Positions 38,871 to 48,754 of a DNA stretch of 64,000 nt are shown piece after piece (the stretch's first letter is position 1; each line of letters opens with the position of its first letter). The stretch spans positions 2,776,501 through 2,840,500 of the forward strand of contig JAZARR010000197.1 in the NCBI GenBank assembly GCA_037389465.1, read 5' to 3'. Below the pieces are notes generated by a model, which worked only from the letters and a program-made list of their open reading frames with translations, did not search any database and had not been told where the DNA came from. The stretch comes from Baylisascaris procyonis (lineage: Eukaryota; Nematoda; Chromadorea; Rhabditida; Ascarididae). Position numbers and translations under genes: made by a program.

Positions 38871-39077
38871 TTCCAATCGTTCGAATCACTATCGGATGAT
38901 TCGTATATCAATAGCTTAGACGAGGCAATCAATCAAAAAGCGTCGATTATTCACGCCGCATCAAAGAAAGGTCGAATCTCGTCGAGAACACAGCCCACGA
39001 TAACGACCACTACGAGGCCATCGGCAATGCTCAACGAGATCAATGCACAACACGATGAAACCTCCCTCAAGCAGTAG
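38871..39077 (+). CDS. Terminal exon of the membrane-protein gene, copy 1
   Basis: The exon follows TATTTTTCAG, a strong nematode acceptor, in phase 0, and reads 68 codons to TAG at 39,075. It begins FQSFESLSDDSYINSLDEAI, continues NQKASIIHAASKKGRISSRT, then QPTITTTTRPSAMLNEINAQ and ends HDETSLKQ. Composition is hydrophilic, Ser/Thr-rich and has no further membrane segment, matching a cytoplasmic tail. Joined to the two exons at 36,663 and 37,367 it gives 160 visible residues: external furin-like site, helix, RRRR, tail. The opposite-strand frame 38,951-39,196 is a shadow. The 5' exons lie outside the window, so protein identity is unknown. Confidence 0.7.
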   Translation, partial: FQSFESLSDDSYINSLDEAINQKASIIHAASKKGRISSRTQPTITTTTRPSAMLNEINAQHDETSLKQ

Positions 39078-40945
39078 TTTGTCCTCTTCAGAGCATTTCT
39101 TGTAAGGTCATCTGCTGTGGTTCTACGATGATCTAGTGCAGCGATCACCGATCGTATTGATTCAACAGTCATTAACGATCGGTGGTCATTGATCATCTAG
39201 ATTGTTTGTCATCGAATTTTCCGAGCGGTCGTCATATTGACCACTTTTTTATGGCTATCAACCAGCAGCACTACCGTGACAGATGGCTATAAACTTGTAA
39301 TTTTAATAGTTTATTTGAAATTATGTGAGACGTTGCAGTGATTTGCGTTTCTCTTTAACAGCTGAAAAGATTGTAGGATTTTCCTTGAAGGGCGAAATTT
39401 TGTTGCTATTGCTCGTCATTGATCTTCCTAGCCATTATCTGTTCCTTCAGGAAATGGGTGCGGAAGATGTCCATGCGGAGATTACCCATAAATTCTTGAT
39501 GTTTTGAAGAGATTTATTGAAATTTAATATTTTTTTGTAATTGTTAGCTTCTCATTCGGGTGTTTATTGGGATTTATCTCGTGCTTTCTCTAATTACACT
39601 TTTAGATTTATCAGTGTTTTTGAAAATGGATTAATCTAAAATGTGCATTTTATGTTTTTTTATGAATTATTTCCATTGTTTTGTGCTCTCCTTTTTTCTC
39701 TTTTTTTTCAATATCAGTAATTTCAAAATTTCATTTTTATTTCGAAATAATTCCCTTATAGTTTAAAATATGTATTTGGTAAGAAAGAATATAATCGGGA
39801 GAATATTTGTTTACCATTCAGCTGTAACCCTACTTGACCGTGAGAAGGATCAGCCACGCAATCCAATTTTGTGTTTTGTGGTTAATCTTTATCGCAAAGA
39901 TTTTATTACCCTGTTCTGGGCAATTTGGTTTTATTATACAACTCTGGGCAATTTGTTTTTTATTCACGATTCTGGGCAATTTGTTAGGCACTCTTGCATA
40001 GAGACGATGTCATTGCGGTGGCGAACCGCGAACAGAGCTGGTGTTTTCGAACAATTGTGTATTTATGTGATGTTGCTTGGTTCAAGAGTCTTTTTCTTTG
40101 AGGAGGGGGGAATGCTAAAATAGATATAAACTTTTTACGGTAATTGGATGAATAGGTGGAAAAACAAGTAGGCTACGCTTAAATTATTCGATCTTAAATT
40201 TGAAAATAATCATGTTGCATTGAGGTTCTTAAAAAGAAATCTATTTTAATAGTGATGTTAGAGGGGAAGTCGGTGTTTTTAATTTCATCATCTAAACCAG
40301 TCGAAGAAATCACCTTTCAAAATGTTCTCTTTTCGTTTAAATCACTTCATTCATTTCATTAGAAACCCCCTTATCGTATCGTATTTTATAAGAAGGAACA
40401 CTGAAAACGGGACGATTAGCACTGATCGATATTTTTCTTGTTTTAAAAAGCGTGATCTCAATAGATTTAGATGGTGGCTAATCGTAGAGGACTAATTTGC
40501 TTTGAATGGCTGTTGAAAATCGTTCTGTGATCTTTCGTTGATTTGTATATAAAGCGTGTTTTAATTGTCGTGAAGATTTTATTGAAATGTTGTTTATTTT
40601 AATATTTAGGTGATTGTTGCATATAAGGCTATTTATTAGCTTCATAATCGAATATTATAATTTCAATGGCCAATAAATGTGATTATTATTTTTTCTATGT
40701 TTAGTTATTTATAAAAGAAAAAATGGTCGTACAATTTCCAATCCTGAAATTACCTTTTTGTGGCCTTCAGTTATTTCCATGTAAATTGATTTTTATCTAC
40801 TTTTTTTTAAATATAATTTTCTTTGTTTGTAAAATTTATACTGCATATTTGTTAAATGTTTACAATTTTCATTAGTAAACTTCGATACATTCGATTGGTT
40901 TATTTCACATTTGAATAGACGATAACACATTTTTAAAAAACATTT
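39078..40945. other. AT-rich DNA after the terminal exon (3' UTR/intergenic), copy 1
   Basis: This probably contains the 3' UTR. An AATAAA lies near 40,672 (GCCAATAAATG), and no closer clear signal was seen. The plus-strand frame at 39,770-40,123 (117 codons) is interrupted in copies 2 and 3, where TCGCAAAGAT becomes TCGCTAAGAT, so it is not called a gene. Acceptor-like CTTTAACAG (39,363) and TTCCTTCAG (39,450) have only short frames after them. Equivalent stretches are 48,755-50,621 and 58,100-59,965. Confidence 0.6.
39915..39985 (+). repeat. 28-bp direct repeat, about 2.6 units
   Basis: TCTGGGCAATTTG begins at 39,915, 39,943 and 39,971, spacing 28 bp, followed by T-rich sequence each time. 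It is present in copies 2 and 3, where the third unit has lost a T (TCTGGGCAATTGTTAGG). Confidence 0.85.
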
Positions 40946-41208
40946 GGCACATTTGCAAAGAAGTTGGGCATACTCGCTGCGAGTAGCGAACCGAGCTGCG
41001 TTATACGTATTAGTGTGAGCAATAGTACCGTTGTCGGCGCTTTGCAACCGTACAGTAGTGAGTGGGTCATCGAAGGCCAATTAATTCAGTGATGTTTCGG
41101 TACCAACGGGTTAGGAGTCTGGAGCGACTCTGCAAGTGTGCTGGGAATCTCGTGCATATCCAGTTCGCTGCTCCCAGTGAGCATGCCCAGTTTCTCTGCA
41201 ATTATACC
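40946..41208. repeat. Imperfect inverted repeat, 45-bp arms, 173-bp spacer
   Basis: Left arm 40,946-40,990 and right arm 41,164-41,208 are inverted copies matching at 35 of 45 positions with no gap, most differences being transitions. Both contain the core TTCGCT...GAG...ATGCCCA...TGCAA (the left arm on the minus strand). The opposing short open frames that begin here share S-E-(Y/H)-A-Q-(L/F)-L-C for this reason. It could be an old foldback or MITE-like relic. The duplicates lie near 50,622-50,884 and 59,966-60,228. Confidence 0.6.
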
Positions 41209-42248
41209 ACTTTTTTTTTTCACAGCATTGCAGGGACAGTTTTTAATTACTCGGATAGTTATGTTCGGTTTTCTGCATTACTAATTATGAATGTTGAATT
41301 TTTTTTGTGAATTTTGTAGGTTACTTTAATTCTACTTTTTGCTTTATTTGCTTTTTCGACACCCACATCCACTGGAAGTATATATGAAAGTAGGAAGTAT
41401 GACCTCATGTGTTGTAGCTCGAGGTGTATGTCCGAGCTCATAAAAGTGTTTTAATGCAAGTTTAACTTCTTGCGCTAAAATGAATCCGATCTACATATCC
41501 GGGTGTTGATGATTTAGTGATACGTGATAGATTTAGATCGTTTTGTGAAATCGTTTCAAAGTTGTTAGGAGATTTGACGTGGTTGTCGAGGGCGCGATTA
41601 ACTCAGTTTGGCACCTTCATATCATTTCTTATTCGTCAATGAAAGCAATCCAGGAAAGCCCTTTTTGTTACTCATAAGGGCAAAACAAATGCCTTGAGGG
41701 GATATTCGATGGTCATAATCACGATCTAGGGTTTACGTTTTTTTTTTGCTTATTCATTTGTATCAGTGCTCGACCGTATCATATAAAAGGCGTATATTTC
41801 TGCTAGTTATTCTCTGTTCTCGGCAGAGGATGGTGGCTTGCGGTTGGGGAATTCTGCTGTTTGATTTCTTCGGGTGTTGTCTGGATAAGTTATGTGTTCC
41901 TGTTTGCATAACTCGTAGAGAAACATAGAGAAAGGTGGCAATTGAGCTAATCCCGGGCATAACTAAGACCTACGTATAACTAATGACGTAACTAAGACAA
42001 TCCTAGAACTTATTAGATTTTCAAATATCTTGTAGGAACGCAGTGCGGTGGACTTATTATGAGAAGGCTTAGAAAGAATCGCCGATTTCTCATCATTAGT
42101 GCTGGAGGACTTATAATTCCCTGAATGTTTCCAAGGATATACAAGAAAGGGCACAATTTTTGGATTTTCCCCTGCAGGGCGGATGCAGATTTGGATATAT
42201 CATATATGTGATAAGTGAACCCCATTTCGATAATGTTGGAGGTCACAT
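41209..42248. other. Non-coding stretch without recognisable genes, copy 1
   Basis: This is AT-rich DNA with only short, unconserved frames. A TATAAAAGG-like string at about 41,781 is altered to TGTAAAAGG in copies 2 and 3, so no promoter is claimed. Matching stretches are about 50,885-51,925 and 60,229-61,270. Confidence 0.5.
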
Positions 42249-42294
42249 CCCTCCTTTTCTCCCTCCCTCCCCCTCCCCCCTTCCCTCCTTCAGC
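42249..42294. other. Polypyrimidine (C-rich) tract, copy 1
   Basis: A CCTCC/CCCTCCCCCC-type run ends in CCTCCTTCAG. The equivalents at about 51,930-51,963 and 61,274-61,308 are similarly C-rich. It resembles a strong splice acceptor tract, but the frame after it is shifted by an indel in copies 2 and 3. It is also complementary in composition to the G-rich minisatellite about 400 bp downstream. Confidence 0.7.
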
Positions 42295-42631
42295 AGATGC
42301 GACGTTTCTACACTTCTCACGCATTCATATTCACTTGCATACCGTAGGATTTCTCGTTAAGCTTGGACTCCTATTTGTTGCCAGTGTGGCGTTGCTTTTT
42401 GTTTCAAGGTATGAGGGTAGGTTGTGATCCTTTAACTGCCCCTCCCTATCTTCCATCCATATTTTTTTCGTTAGAGCTTATCCACGGACAACTAGGCAGA
42501 ATGAATACCGTAGTTGTATTCCTTTAATTTTAGAACTGAAATTTATTGCTAACGTGCTGTGTGCGTTCATAAATACTCGTTTTTTGTGGATTATATTGAC
42601 CGATTACAGGTGATTGTGCAAGTAAACATAG

Positions 42632-42985
42632 TCTTGTCATCCTGTTATCAGTGTTTCTCATCTCTTTTTAGGTTGCGGCAAAAGTTGGTGGGTTTGGGGA
42701 GGGGGGGGGGAAAGTATTGTCATCCTGTTATCAGTAATTCTTATCTCTTCTTACGTAGCGGCAAAAGTTGGTGGGTGGGAGGGGGTATGGGAAGTATTGT
42801 CCTCCTGTTATCAGTAATTCTTATCTCTTTTTACGTAGGGGCAAAAGTTGGTGGGTGGAGGAGGGGGAGGGAAGTATTGTCATCCTGTTATCAGTAATTC
42901 TTATCTCTTCTTACGTAGGCGCAAAAGTTGGTGGGTGGGAGGGGGAGGGTCAGTCTTGTCATCCTGTTATCAGTGTTTCTCATCT
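42632..42985 (+). repeat. G-rich minisatellite, ~81-bp unit, 4 units (copy 1)
   Basis: Units start near 42,678, 42,761, 42,841 and 42,921 (GCAAAAGTTGGTGGGT). Each holds a G-rich core such as GGGTGGGAGGGGGAGGG or a GGAGG variant, followed by AAGTATTGTCATCCTGTTAT, CAGTAATTCTTATCTCTTCT and TACGTAG. Several cores have four runs of three or more G with 1-nt loops, a strong G-quadruplex pattern on the plus strand. The array is bounded on both sides by CTTGTCATCCTGTTATCAGT. Overlapping open frames in all three phases are repeat artefacts. Confidence 0.93.
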
Positions 42986-43740
42986 CTTCTTTCTTCATTC
43001 GCACGCTATTTTCGAATAAATTCTTGCACGAATATTTCTGATAGCTATAAAAGCACCACAAAATTTCGTTTGCTAATTTTGCTCATGTTATTTGATTTAT
43101 GCGGATATGCTGTTAAAAAATGATATTTCGATTCAGTGATTGGCGTGGTCAAACTTTACGTGATGCAAATGCTGTGAATACGTATGCATTCATAACTCTT
43201 GTTACATTTCTCGATATCAACCCCCCTCCCAATCTCTTCTCACTCTCTCACTCTGCATGATTTTCAATTTGATGTATGCTGAGCGGTTAAATTTTTAGTT
43301 GTAGAATAAAATGAAATATCGGTTTACGTGTTCAGCAGGATTAATTTTCTCTAAAAGTTTATAGCTGTTCCCGATATAGGGTCTCCCCGTTGAATCAGGA
43401 ACATTTTACCCTTCCCCCTCCCCCCTCTTCCCCATTGGGGAACACCACATGTTCCCATTGTAATTCATGTGAGACATTACTTCGTCTGTTGATTTCTAGA
43501 CATGCTGCAAAGTCATGCAACTAATAGCACCATTAACACTTGGGTGAGGTAAGCATTCGGATCTCGATTAGATGACTACGACGAGAAGTCCACGATATCG
43601 AGAACCCTTGGTTCATGGGTTAGGCCAAGAAGTCATCGGATCACCCCGAGTCTCTCGCCGCAGATCCGAAGATATATGTTTTTAAAATTCTTGTTCCACT
43701 GTTGTTGCTTATTCGATTTGCTAACTAAGAACTCGTCTAT
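42986..43740. other. Unique DNA between minisatellite and candidate exon, copy 1
   Basis: It contains a C-rich run CCTTCCCCCTCCCCCCTCTT near 43,410 and a possible 47-bp exon (about 43,500-43,546) between TTGATTTCTAG and GAG-GTAAGC, open in one frame (MLQSHATNSTINTWV). In copy 3 its ATG is ATT, and its end phase does not join the ATG frame of the next exon, so it is not called. Counterparts are 52,979-53,730 and 62,326-63,075. Confidence 0.5.
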
Positions 43741-43942
43741 ATGTTGTGCTGTCGTTCTTTTCACTCATCAAACTATTTAAGGTGTGCCTCGCGGCATTTC
43801 CACATGCTACCCGAAGTGGACGTTTCGTGCTTTGGTCTGCTCCAGAGGCCCGAGCTTCGATCCAGTGGTGCGTTTCTGCATTCCATTCGGGAGCGGCATT
43901 TCTATGGTCTCAGTGCAAGAGCGTCTAATGGCCATCTGAAAC
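43741..43942 (+). CDS. Candidate first exon with mitochondrial-presequence-like N-terminus, copy 1
   Basis: From ATG at 43,741 the frame runs 67 codons plus one base to a consensus donor (AAAC-GTAAGTG). The N-terminus, MLCCRSFHSSNYLRCASRHF, has Arg, Ser, Leu and aromatic residues and no Asp or Glu in the first 24 positions, the pattern of a mitochondrial targeting peptide. It continues HMLPEVDVSCFGLLQRPELR, then SSGAFLHSIRERHFYGLSAR and ASNGHLK. An in-frame TAA lies 15 bases before the ATG, supporting this as the start. No matching next exon was found before the TTAGGC-like block. The gene body may lie beyond the window, in which case copies 1 and 2 are orphan first exons. I do not recognise the protein. 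A second overlapping frame (43,746) is a shadow. Confidence 0.45.
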
Positions 43943-44084
43943 GTAAGTGCTATGAATTCAGTTGAATGTTAGGAGACTATTTTTCTTATGCATAGAACTT
44001 TCATGGAAGCAGCCGTTTAATGGTATCGAACTATGGAATTGTTTACGCTTTCTGTTGTTTTAAGAAATTTTTCGATGGAATGTG

Positions 44085-44822
44085 GTAGGTTTGGCTAAGC
44101 TTAGGCTTATCCCAGGCTTAGGCTTACCCTGAAGCTGAAGCTGAGGTTTGGCTTAGGTTTAGGCGTAGGCTTTGGCCTAAGCTTGGTCTTAGCTTAAGCT
44201 CTACCTTTTGCTCGGGCCTACGCTCAGGCTTTTGCTTAGCTTAGGCCTAAGATCAGGGCTGAGGCCTAAGCTTGGTTCTAGGCTTAGCCTTTGGCTTCCT
44301 TCTAAGCTTGGTCTTGCGCTTATCTGGCCTAGGCTTAGGCTAATCTCAGGCCTAGTCTCACGCTTGCTTTCAAGCCTAAGTTTGGGCTTTATCTTAGGCT
44401 TGGGCTCAGGCTGAGGCTCAGGTTTAGGCTTGAGCTCAGGCCCGGCGTGAGTTTAGGCTTAGGCTTAGGCTTAGGCTTTGCCTCTGCCTAGACTTGGGAT
44501 CAGGGCTGAGGCTAAGATTTGTCTTCGACTTAGGTTCTGGCTTTGGCTCAGGCCTACGCTAAGGCTTAGCCTTGGCTTAACTTTGGCTTTGGCTTAGGCT
44601 TAGGCATAGGTTTGGCTTGGTCCGGGGTTGTGCTTAGGCTCAATCTTAGTCTTATTGTTAGGGCTTGGGCTTACGCTTAGCCTTAGTTTTTAGGTTTGCT
44701 TAGGATTTGCTTACTTTCGCTGAGGCTGAGGTTTGGCCTTTGCTTGTCCTTAGTCCTAGGCTTATGCTCAGGCTCATGTTGAAGCTTAGTTTGGCTCAGG
44801 CGCACGGTTAGGATCAGACTTA
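44085..44822 (+). repeat. Degenerate interstitial telomeric block, TTAGGC type (copy 1)
   Basis: About 740 bp is built from hexamer-like units TTAGGC, TCAGGC, TTTGGC, TGAGGC, CTAAGC and similar, nearly all reading G-rich on the plus strand. The clearest stretch is four exact TTAGGC at 44,453-44,476. TTAGGC is the nematode telomere repeat. Heavy divergence shows it is old and not an active chromosome end. It is immediately followed by the 187-bp repeat array. The Leu/Ser/Gly-rich open frame at 44,208-44,414 is a repeat artefact. Confidence 0.9.
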
Positions 44823-47657
44823 CAAAAAAAATTTTTTTCTCAAATTTTCGCCTGGCATCTGTTCAAGTCTTATGCAACTGTGGCCATATTGAACCCCGGG
44901 GATCAGGGAAAATGTGAAAAAAAAGTTTTTGGCCAACAATCGGCAATTTTCGTACCAAAGGATAGAACTCATCGAGTTCTATCGTCGGACACTAGAATTG
45001 TCAATGTCGGACAAAAAAATTTTTTCTCAAATTTTCGCCTGGCATCTGTTCAGGTATTACGCAACTGTGGCCATATTGAATCCCGGGGATCAGGTAAAAA
45101 TGTGAAAAAAATTTTTTGGCCAAAAATCGGCAATTTTGATACCAAACGATAGAACTCATCGAGTTCTATCGTCGGACACCAGAATTGTCAATGTCCGACA
45201 AAAAAATTTTTTCTCAAATTTTCGCCTGGCATCTGTTCAAGTCTTATGCAACTGTGGCCATATTGAACCCCGGGGATCAGGCAGAAATGTGAAAAAAAAA
45301 TTTTTTTGGCCAAAAATCGGCAATTTCGGTACCAAACGATAGAACTCGATGAGTTGTCGTCGGACACCAGAATTGTCAATGTCGGATAAAAAAATTTTTT
45401 CTCAAATTTTCGCCTGGCATCTGTTCAAGTCTTATGCAACTGTGGCCATATTGAACCCCGGGGATCAGGCAGAAATGTGAAAAAAATTCTTTTGTCCAAA
45501 AATCGGCAATTTTGGTACCAAACGATACAACTCATCGAGTTCTATCGTCGGACACCAGAATTGTCAATGTCGGGCAAAAAAATTTTTTCTCAAATTTTCG
45601 CCTGGCATCCGTTCAAGTCTTATGCAACTGTGGCCATATTGAACCCCCGGGATCAGGCAGAAATGTGAAAAAAATTCTTTTGTCAAAAAATCGGCAATTT
45701 TGGTACCAAACGATAGAACTCGATGAGTTGTCGTCGGACACCAGAATTGTCAATGTCGGACAAAAAAATTTTTTCTGAAATTTTCGCCTGGCATGTGTTC
45801 AAGTCTTATGCAACTGTGGTCATATTGAACCCCGGGGATCATGCAAAAATGTGAAAAAATTTTTTGGCCAAAAATCGGCAATTTTGGTACCAAACGATAG
45901 AACTCATCGAGTTCTATCGTCGGGTATCAGAATTGTCAATGTCGGACAAAAAAATTTTTTCTCAAATTTTCGCCTGGCATCTGTTCAAGTATTATGCAAC
46001 TGTGGCCATATTGAACCCCGGGGATCAGGCAGAAATGTTTTAAAAAATTTTTTTGGCCAAAAATCGGCAATTTTGATACCAAACGATAGAACTCGATGAG
46101 TTATCATGGAGAACTCATCGAGTTCTATCGTCGGACACTAGAATTGTCAATGTCGGACAAAAAAATTTTTTCTCAAATTTTCGCCTGGCATCTGTTCAAG
46201 TCTTATGCACCTGTGGCCATATTGAACCCCGGCGATCAGGAAAAAAAGTGAAAAAAAATTTTTTTAGCCAAAAATCGGCAATTTTGATACCAAACGATAG
46301 AACTCATCGAGTTCTATCGTCGGACACCAGAATTGTCAATGTCGGACAAAAAAATTTTTTCTCAAATTTTCGCCTGGCATCTGTTCAAGTCTTATGCAAC
46401 TGTGGCCATATTGAACCCCGGGGATCAGGCAGAAATGTGAAAAAAATTCTTTTGTCCAAAGTCGGCAATTTTGGTGCCAAACGATAGAACTCATCGAGTT
46501 CTATCGCCGGACACCAGAATTGTCAATGTCGGACAAAAAAATTTTTTCTCAAATTTTCGCCTGGCATCTGTTCAAGTCTTATGCAACTGTGGCCATATTG
46601 AACCCCGGGGATCAGGCAGAAATGTGAAAAAAAAATTTTTTTGGCCAAAAATCGGCAATTTTGGTACCAAACGATAGAACTCGATGAGTTGTCGTCGGAC
46701 ACCAGAATTGTCAATGTCGGACAAAAAAATTTTTTCTCAAATTTTCGCCTGGCATCTGTTCAAGTCTTATGCAACTGTGGTCATATTGAACCCCGGGGAT
46801 CATGCAAAAATGTGAAAAAATTTTTTGGCCAAAAATCGGCAATTTTGGTACGAAACGATAGAACTCGATGAGTTGTCGTCGGACACCAGAATTGTCAATG
46901 TCGGACAAAAAAATTTTTTCTCAAATTTTCGCCTGGCATCTGTTCAAGTCTTATGCAACTGTGGTCATATTGAACCCCGGGGATCATGCAAAAATGTGAA
47001 AAAATTTTTTGGCCAAAAATCGGCAATTTTGGTACCAAACGATAGAACTCATCGAGTTCTATCGTCGGACACCAGAATTGTCAATGTCGGACAAACAAAT
47101 TTTTTCTCAAATTTTCGCCTGGCATCTGTTCAAGTCTTATGCAACTGTGGTCATATTAAACCCCGGGGATCAGGTAAAAATGTGAAAAAAATTTTTTGGC
47201 CAAAAATCGGCAATTTTGATACCAAACGATAGAACTCATCGAATTCTATCGTCGGACACCAGAATTGTCAATGTCGGACAAAAAAATTTTTTCTCAAAGC
47301 AACTGTGGCCATATTGAACCCCGGGGATCAGGCAAAAATGTGAAAATAATTTCTTTGGTCAAACGTCTACAATTTTGTTGCCAAACGATAGTACTCATCG
47401 AGTTCTATCGTCGGACACTAAAATTGTCAATGTCGGACAAAAAAATTTTTTCTCAAATTTTCCCCTGGCATCTGTTCAAGTCTTATGCAACTGTGGTCAT
47501 ATTGAACCCCGGGGATCAGGAGAAAATGTGAAAAAAATTTTTTTGCCCAAAAATCGGCAATTTTGGTACCAAACGATAGAACTCATCGAGTTCTATCGTC
47601 GGACACCAGAATTGTCAATGTCGGACAAGAAAAATTTTTTCTCAAATTTTCCCCTGG
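44823..47657 (+). repeat. 187-bp hairpin-bearing tandem array, about 15 units (copy 1)
   Basis: The GAACCCCGGGGATC core recurs 15 times, mostly 187-188 bp apart (for example 44,890, 45,078, 45,265, 45,453, 45,641). Each unit has an A7T7-like palindrome, CTCAAATTTTCGCCTGGCAT, CTGTTCAAGTCTTATGCAAC, the CCCCGGGG palindrome, AATCGGCAATTTTGGTACCA, a hairpin with perfect 10-bp arms GATAGAACTC/GAGTTCTATC around ATC, and GTCGGACACCAGAATTGTCA. Some units carry a changed hairpin (loop GAT, right arm GAGTTGTCG). A shortened unit lies near 47,300. Overlapping open frames up to 135 codons are artefacts of the repeat: 187 bp is not a multiple of three. Confidence 0.95.
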
Positions 47658-48547
47658 AATCTGACCAAGCTCAGGAGTGTCGTATGAGACGATCATACCG
47701 GTGAAATCGAAAGCCGTGAGTTGTTGTCCTTTATTGCTGAGATGTCATAGATTTGAAAGTTCATTAGCATAAGATTGAGGGGTAGCTTTAGGGTAATCGA
47801 AACGCGATCGTGTTGACGGAATGGACGTATAGTGGCAGTGATGTTGTTTCAATTCTTGGGGAAGTGAACTGTTTAAACTTGCTTAGGGGTTGGGTTGAGG
47901 CATTGCTGTCGAGCTGAAGAATCGATGTAGCGTTTATGCAGTCGGCCTGCGGCGGAGCAGTCATTGCCTTAAATCTCTCTTAGAAGTGTCGTGAGAGGTC
48001 GGGGGGTCAAGAGGTCGATGTTTAGCGCTATACTTGATTAGACGCTATAGCGTTGATGGGATTGACCTACACCTCAGTACGGCTGCCATGGTTCTTGACA
48101 GTGGTTGCAAAATTTTAATGGTTGATTGCATCTTTTGGACGATTATTATTGGTATGTTCCGATATTTCACTCGTCATTGCTTTTACTAGAGAATCTTTTT
48201 TGCCATTCGCCGCCTCGTCATCTCCCTTGACCCTTCTATTTTCTTTGCACATCCGCGAGACACAAGGGCGGTAGTTCCTGCAGAACTCTTTCCGGCAAAC
48301 TTCGTGCATCGGGTCACATCGCGCATTTCAACCTACTTCAGGAATTTATATACCAGCTGCTGTTTGTACCTTTTCAACAGTAGTACCATGTGAAGTGGTT
48401 CCGTTGCAATTATAAATCTGTAACGATAATTCATGTTCAACGCCACAATGACATGTCCTCTACTTTGCTAAGAAATCAGTTATAATTCCAGGTCGCCTTC
48501 CTTACATGCAATAGACTCCGGAGCGCTACTAAATTGATATTTTTCAG

Positions 48548-48754
48548 TTTGAATCGTTCGAATCACTATCGGATGATTCGTATATCAATAGCTTAGACGA
48601 GGCAATCAATCAAGAAGCGTCGATTATTCACGCCGCATCAAAGAAAGGTCGAATCTCGTCGAGAACACAGCCGACGATAACGACCACTACGAGGCCATCG
48701 GCAATGCCCAAAGAGACCAGTTCACAACACGATGAAACCTCCCTCAAGCAATAG
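48548..48754 (+). CDS. Duplicated terminal exon, copy 2
   Basis: Same acceptor (TATTTTTCAG), same length (68 codons and TAG) and same phase as 38,871-39,077, but no upstream helix-encoding exons in this copy. Changes from copy 1 include Q2E, K23E and a cluster replacing MLNEINAQ by MPKETSSQ. It is probably an orphan exon from segmental duplication. Use as an alternative last exon spliced from 37,524 is possible in phase but untested. Confidence 0.5.
   Translation, partial: FESFESLSDDSYINSLDEAINQEASIIHAASKKGRISSRTQPTITTTTRPSAMPKETSSQHDETSLKQ

Larger units (their letters stand above)
37981..47657. repeat. Segmental duplication, copy 1 (9,677 bp)
   Basis: From AATCTGACCAAGCTCAGGAG onward the sequence is repeated at 47,658 and 57,003. 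Each unit contains, in order: a minus-strand short frame, the terminal exon, AT-rich DNA, a C-rich tract, a G-rich minisatellite, a candidate first exon, a TTAGGC-like block and a 187-bp repeat array. Non-repetitive parts of the copies differ at only a few per cent of positions by eye. Copy 1 is most unlike the others in its minisatellite (4 units against 8) and its longer 187-bp array (15 units against 11). Confidence 0.93.

Noticed and set aside
39770..40123. 117-codon plus-strand frame in copy 1.
   Set aside because: A stop in copies 2 and 3 (CGCAAAGAT to CGCTAAGAT) and an indel break it; it also contains a 28-bp repeat.
42293..42409. Possible exon between CCTCCTTCAG and CAAG-GTATGA with a hydrophobic open frame.
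   Set aside because: Splice-like ends are good, but copies 2 and 3 have indels that shift the frame at both ends, and no neighbouring exon joins in phase.
42559..43123. Glycine/tryptophan-rich plus-strand frames over the minisatellite, up to 162 codons in copy 2 (52,319-52,807).
   Set aside because: Repeat artefacts: several phases are open at once, length depends on unit number, and frames differ between copies.
44880..47704. Plus- and minus-strand frames up to 158 codons in the 187-bp arrays.
   Set aside because: Repeated peptide blocks appear in shifting phases. The unit length is not a multiple of three and there is no gene context.
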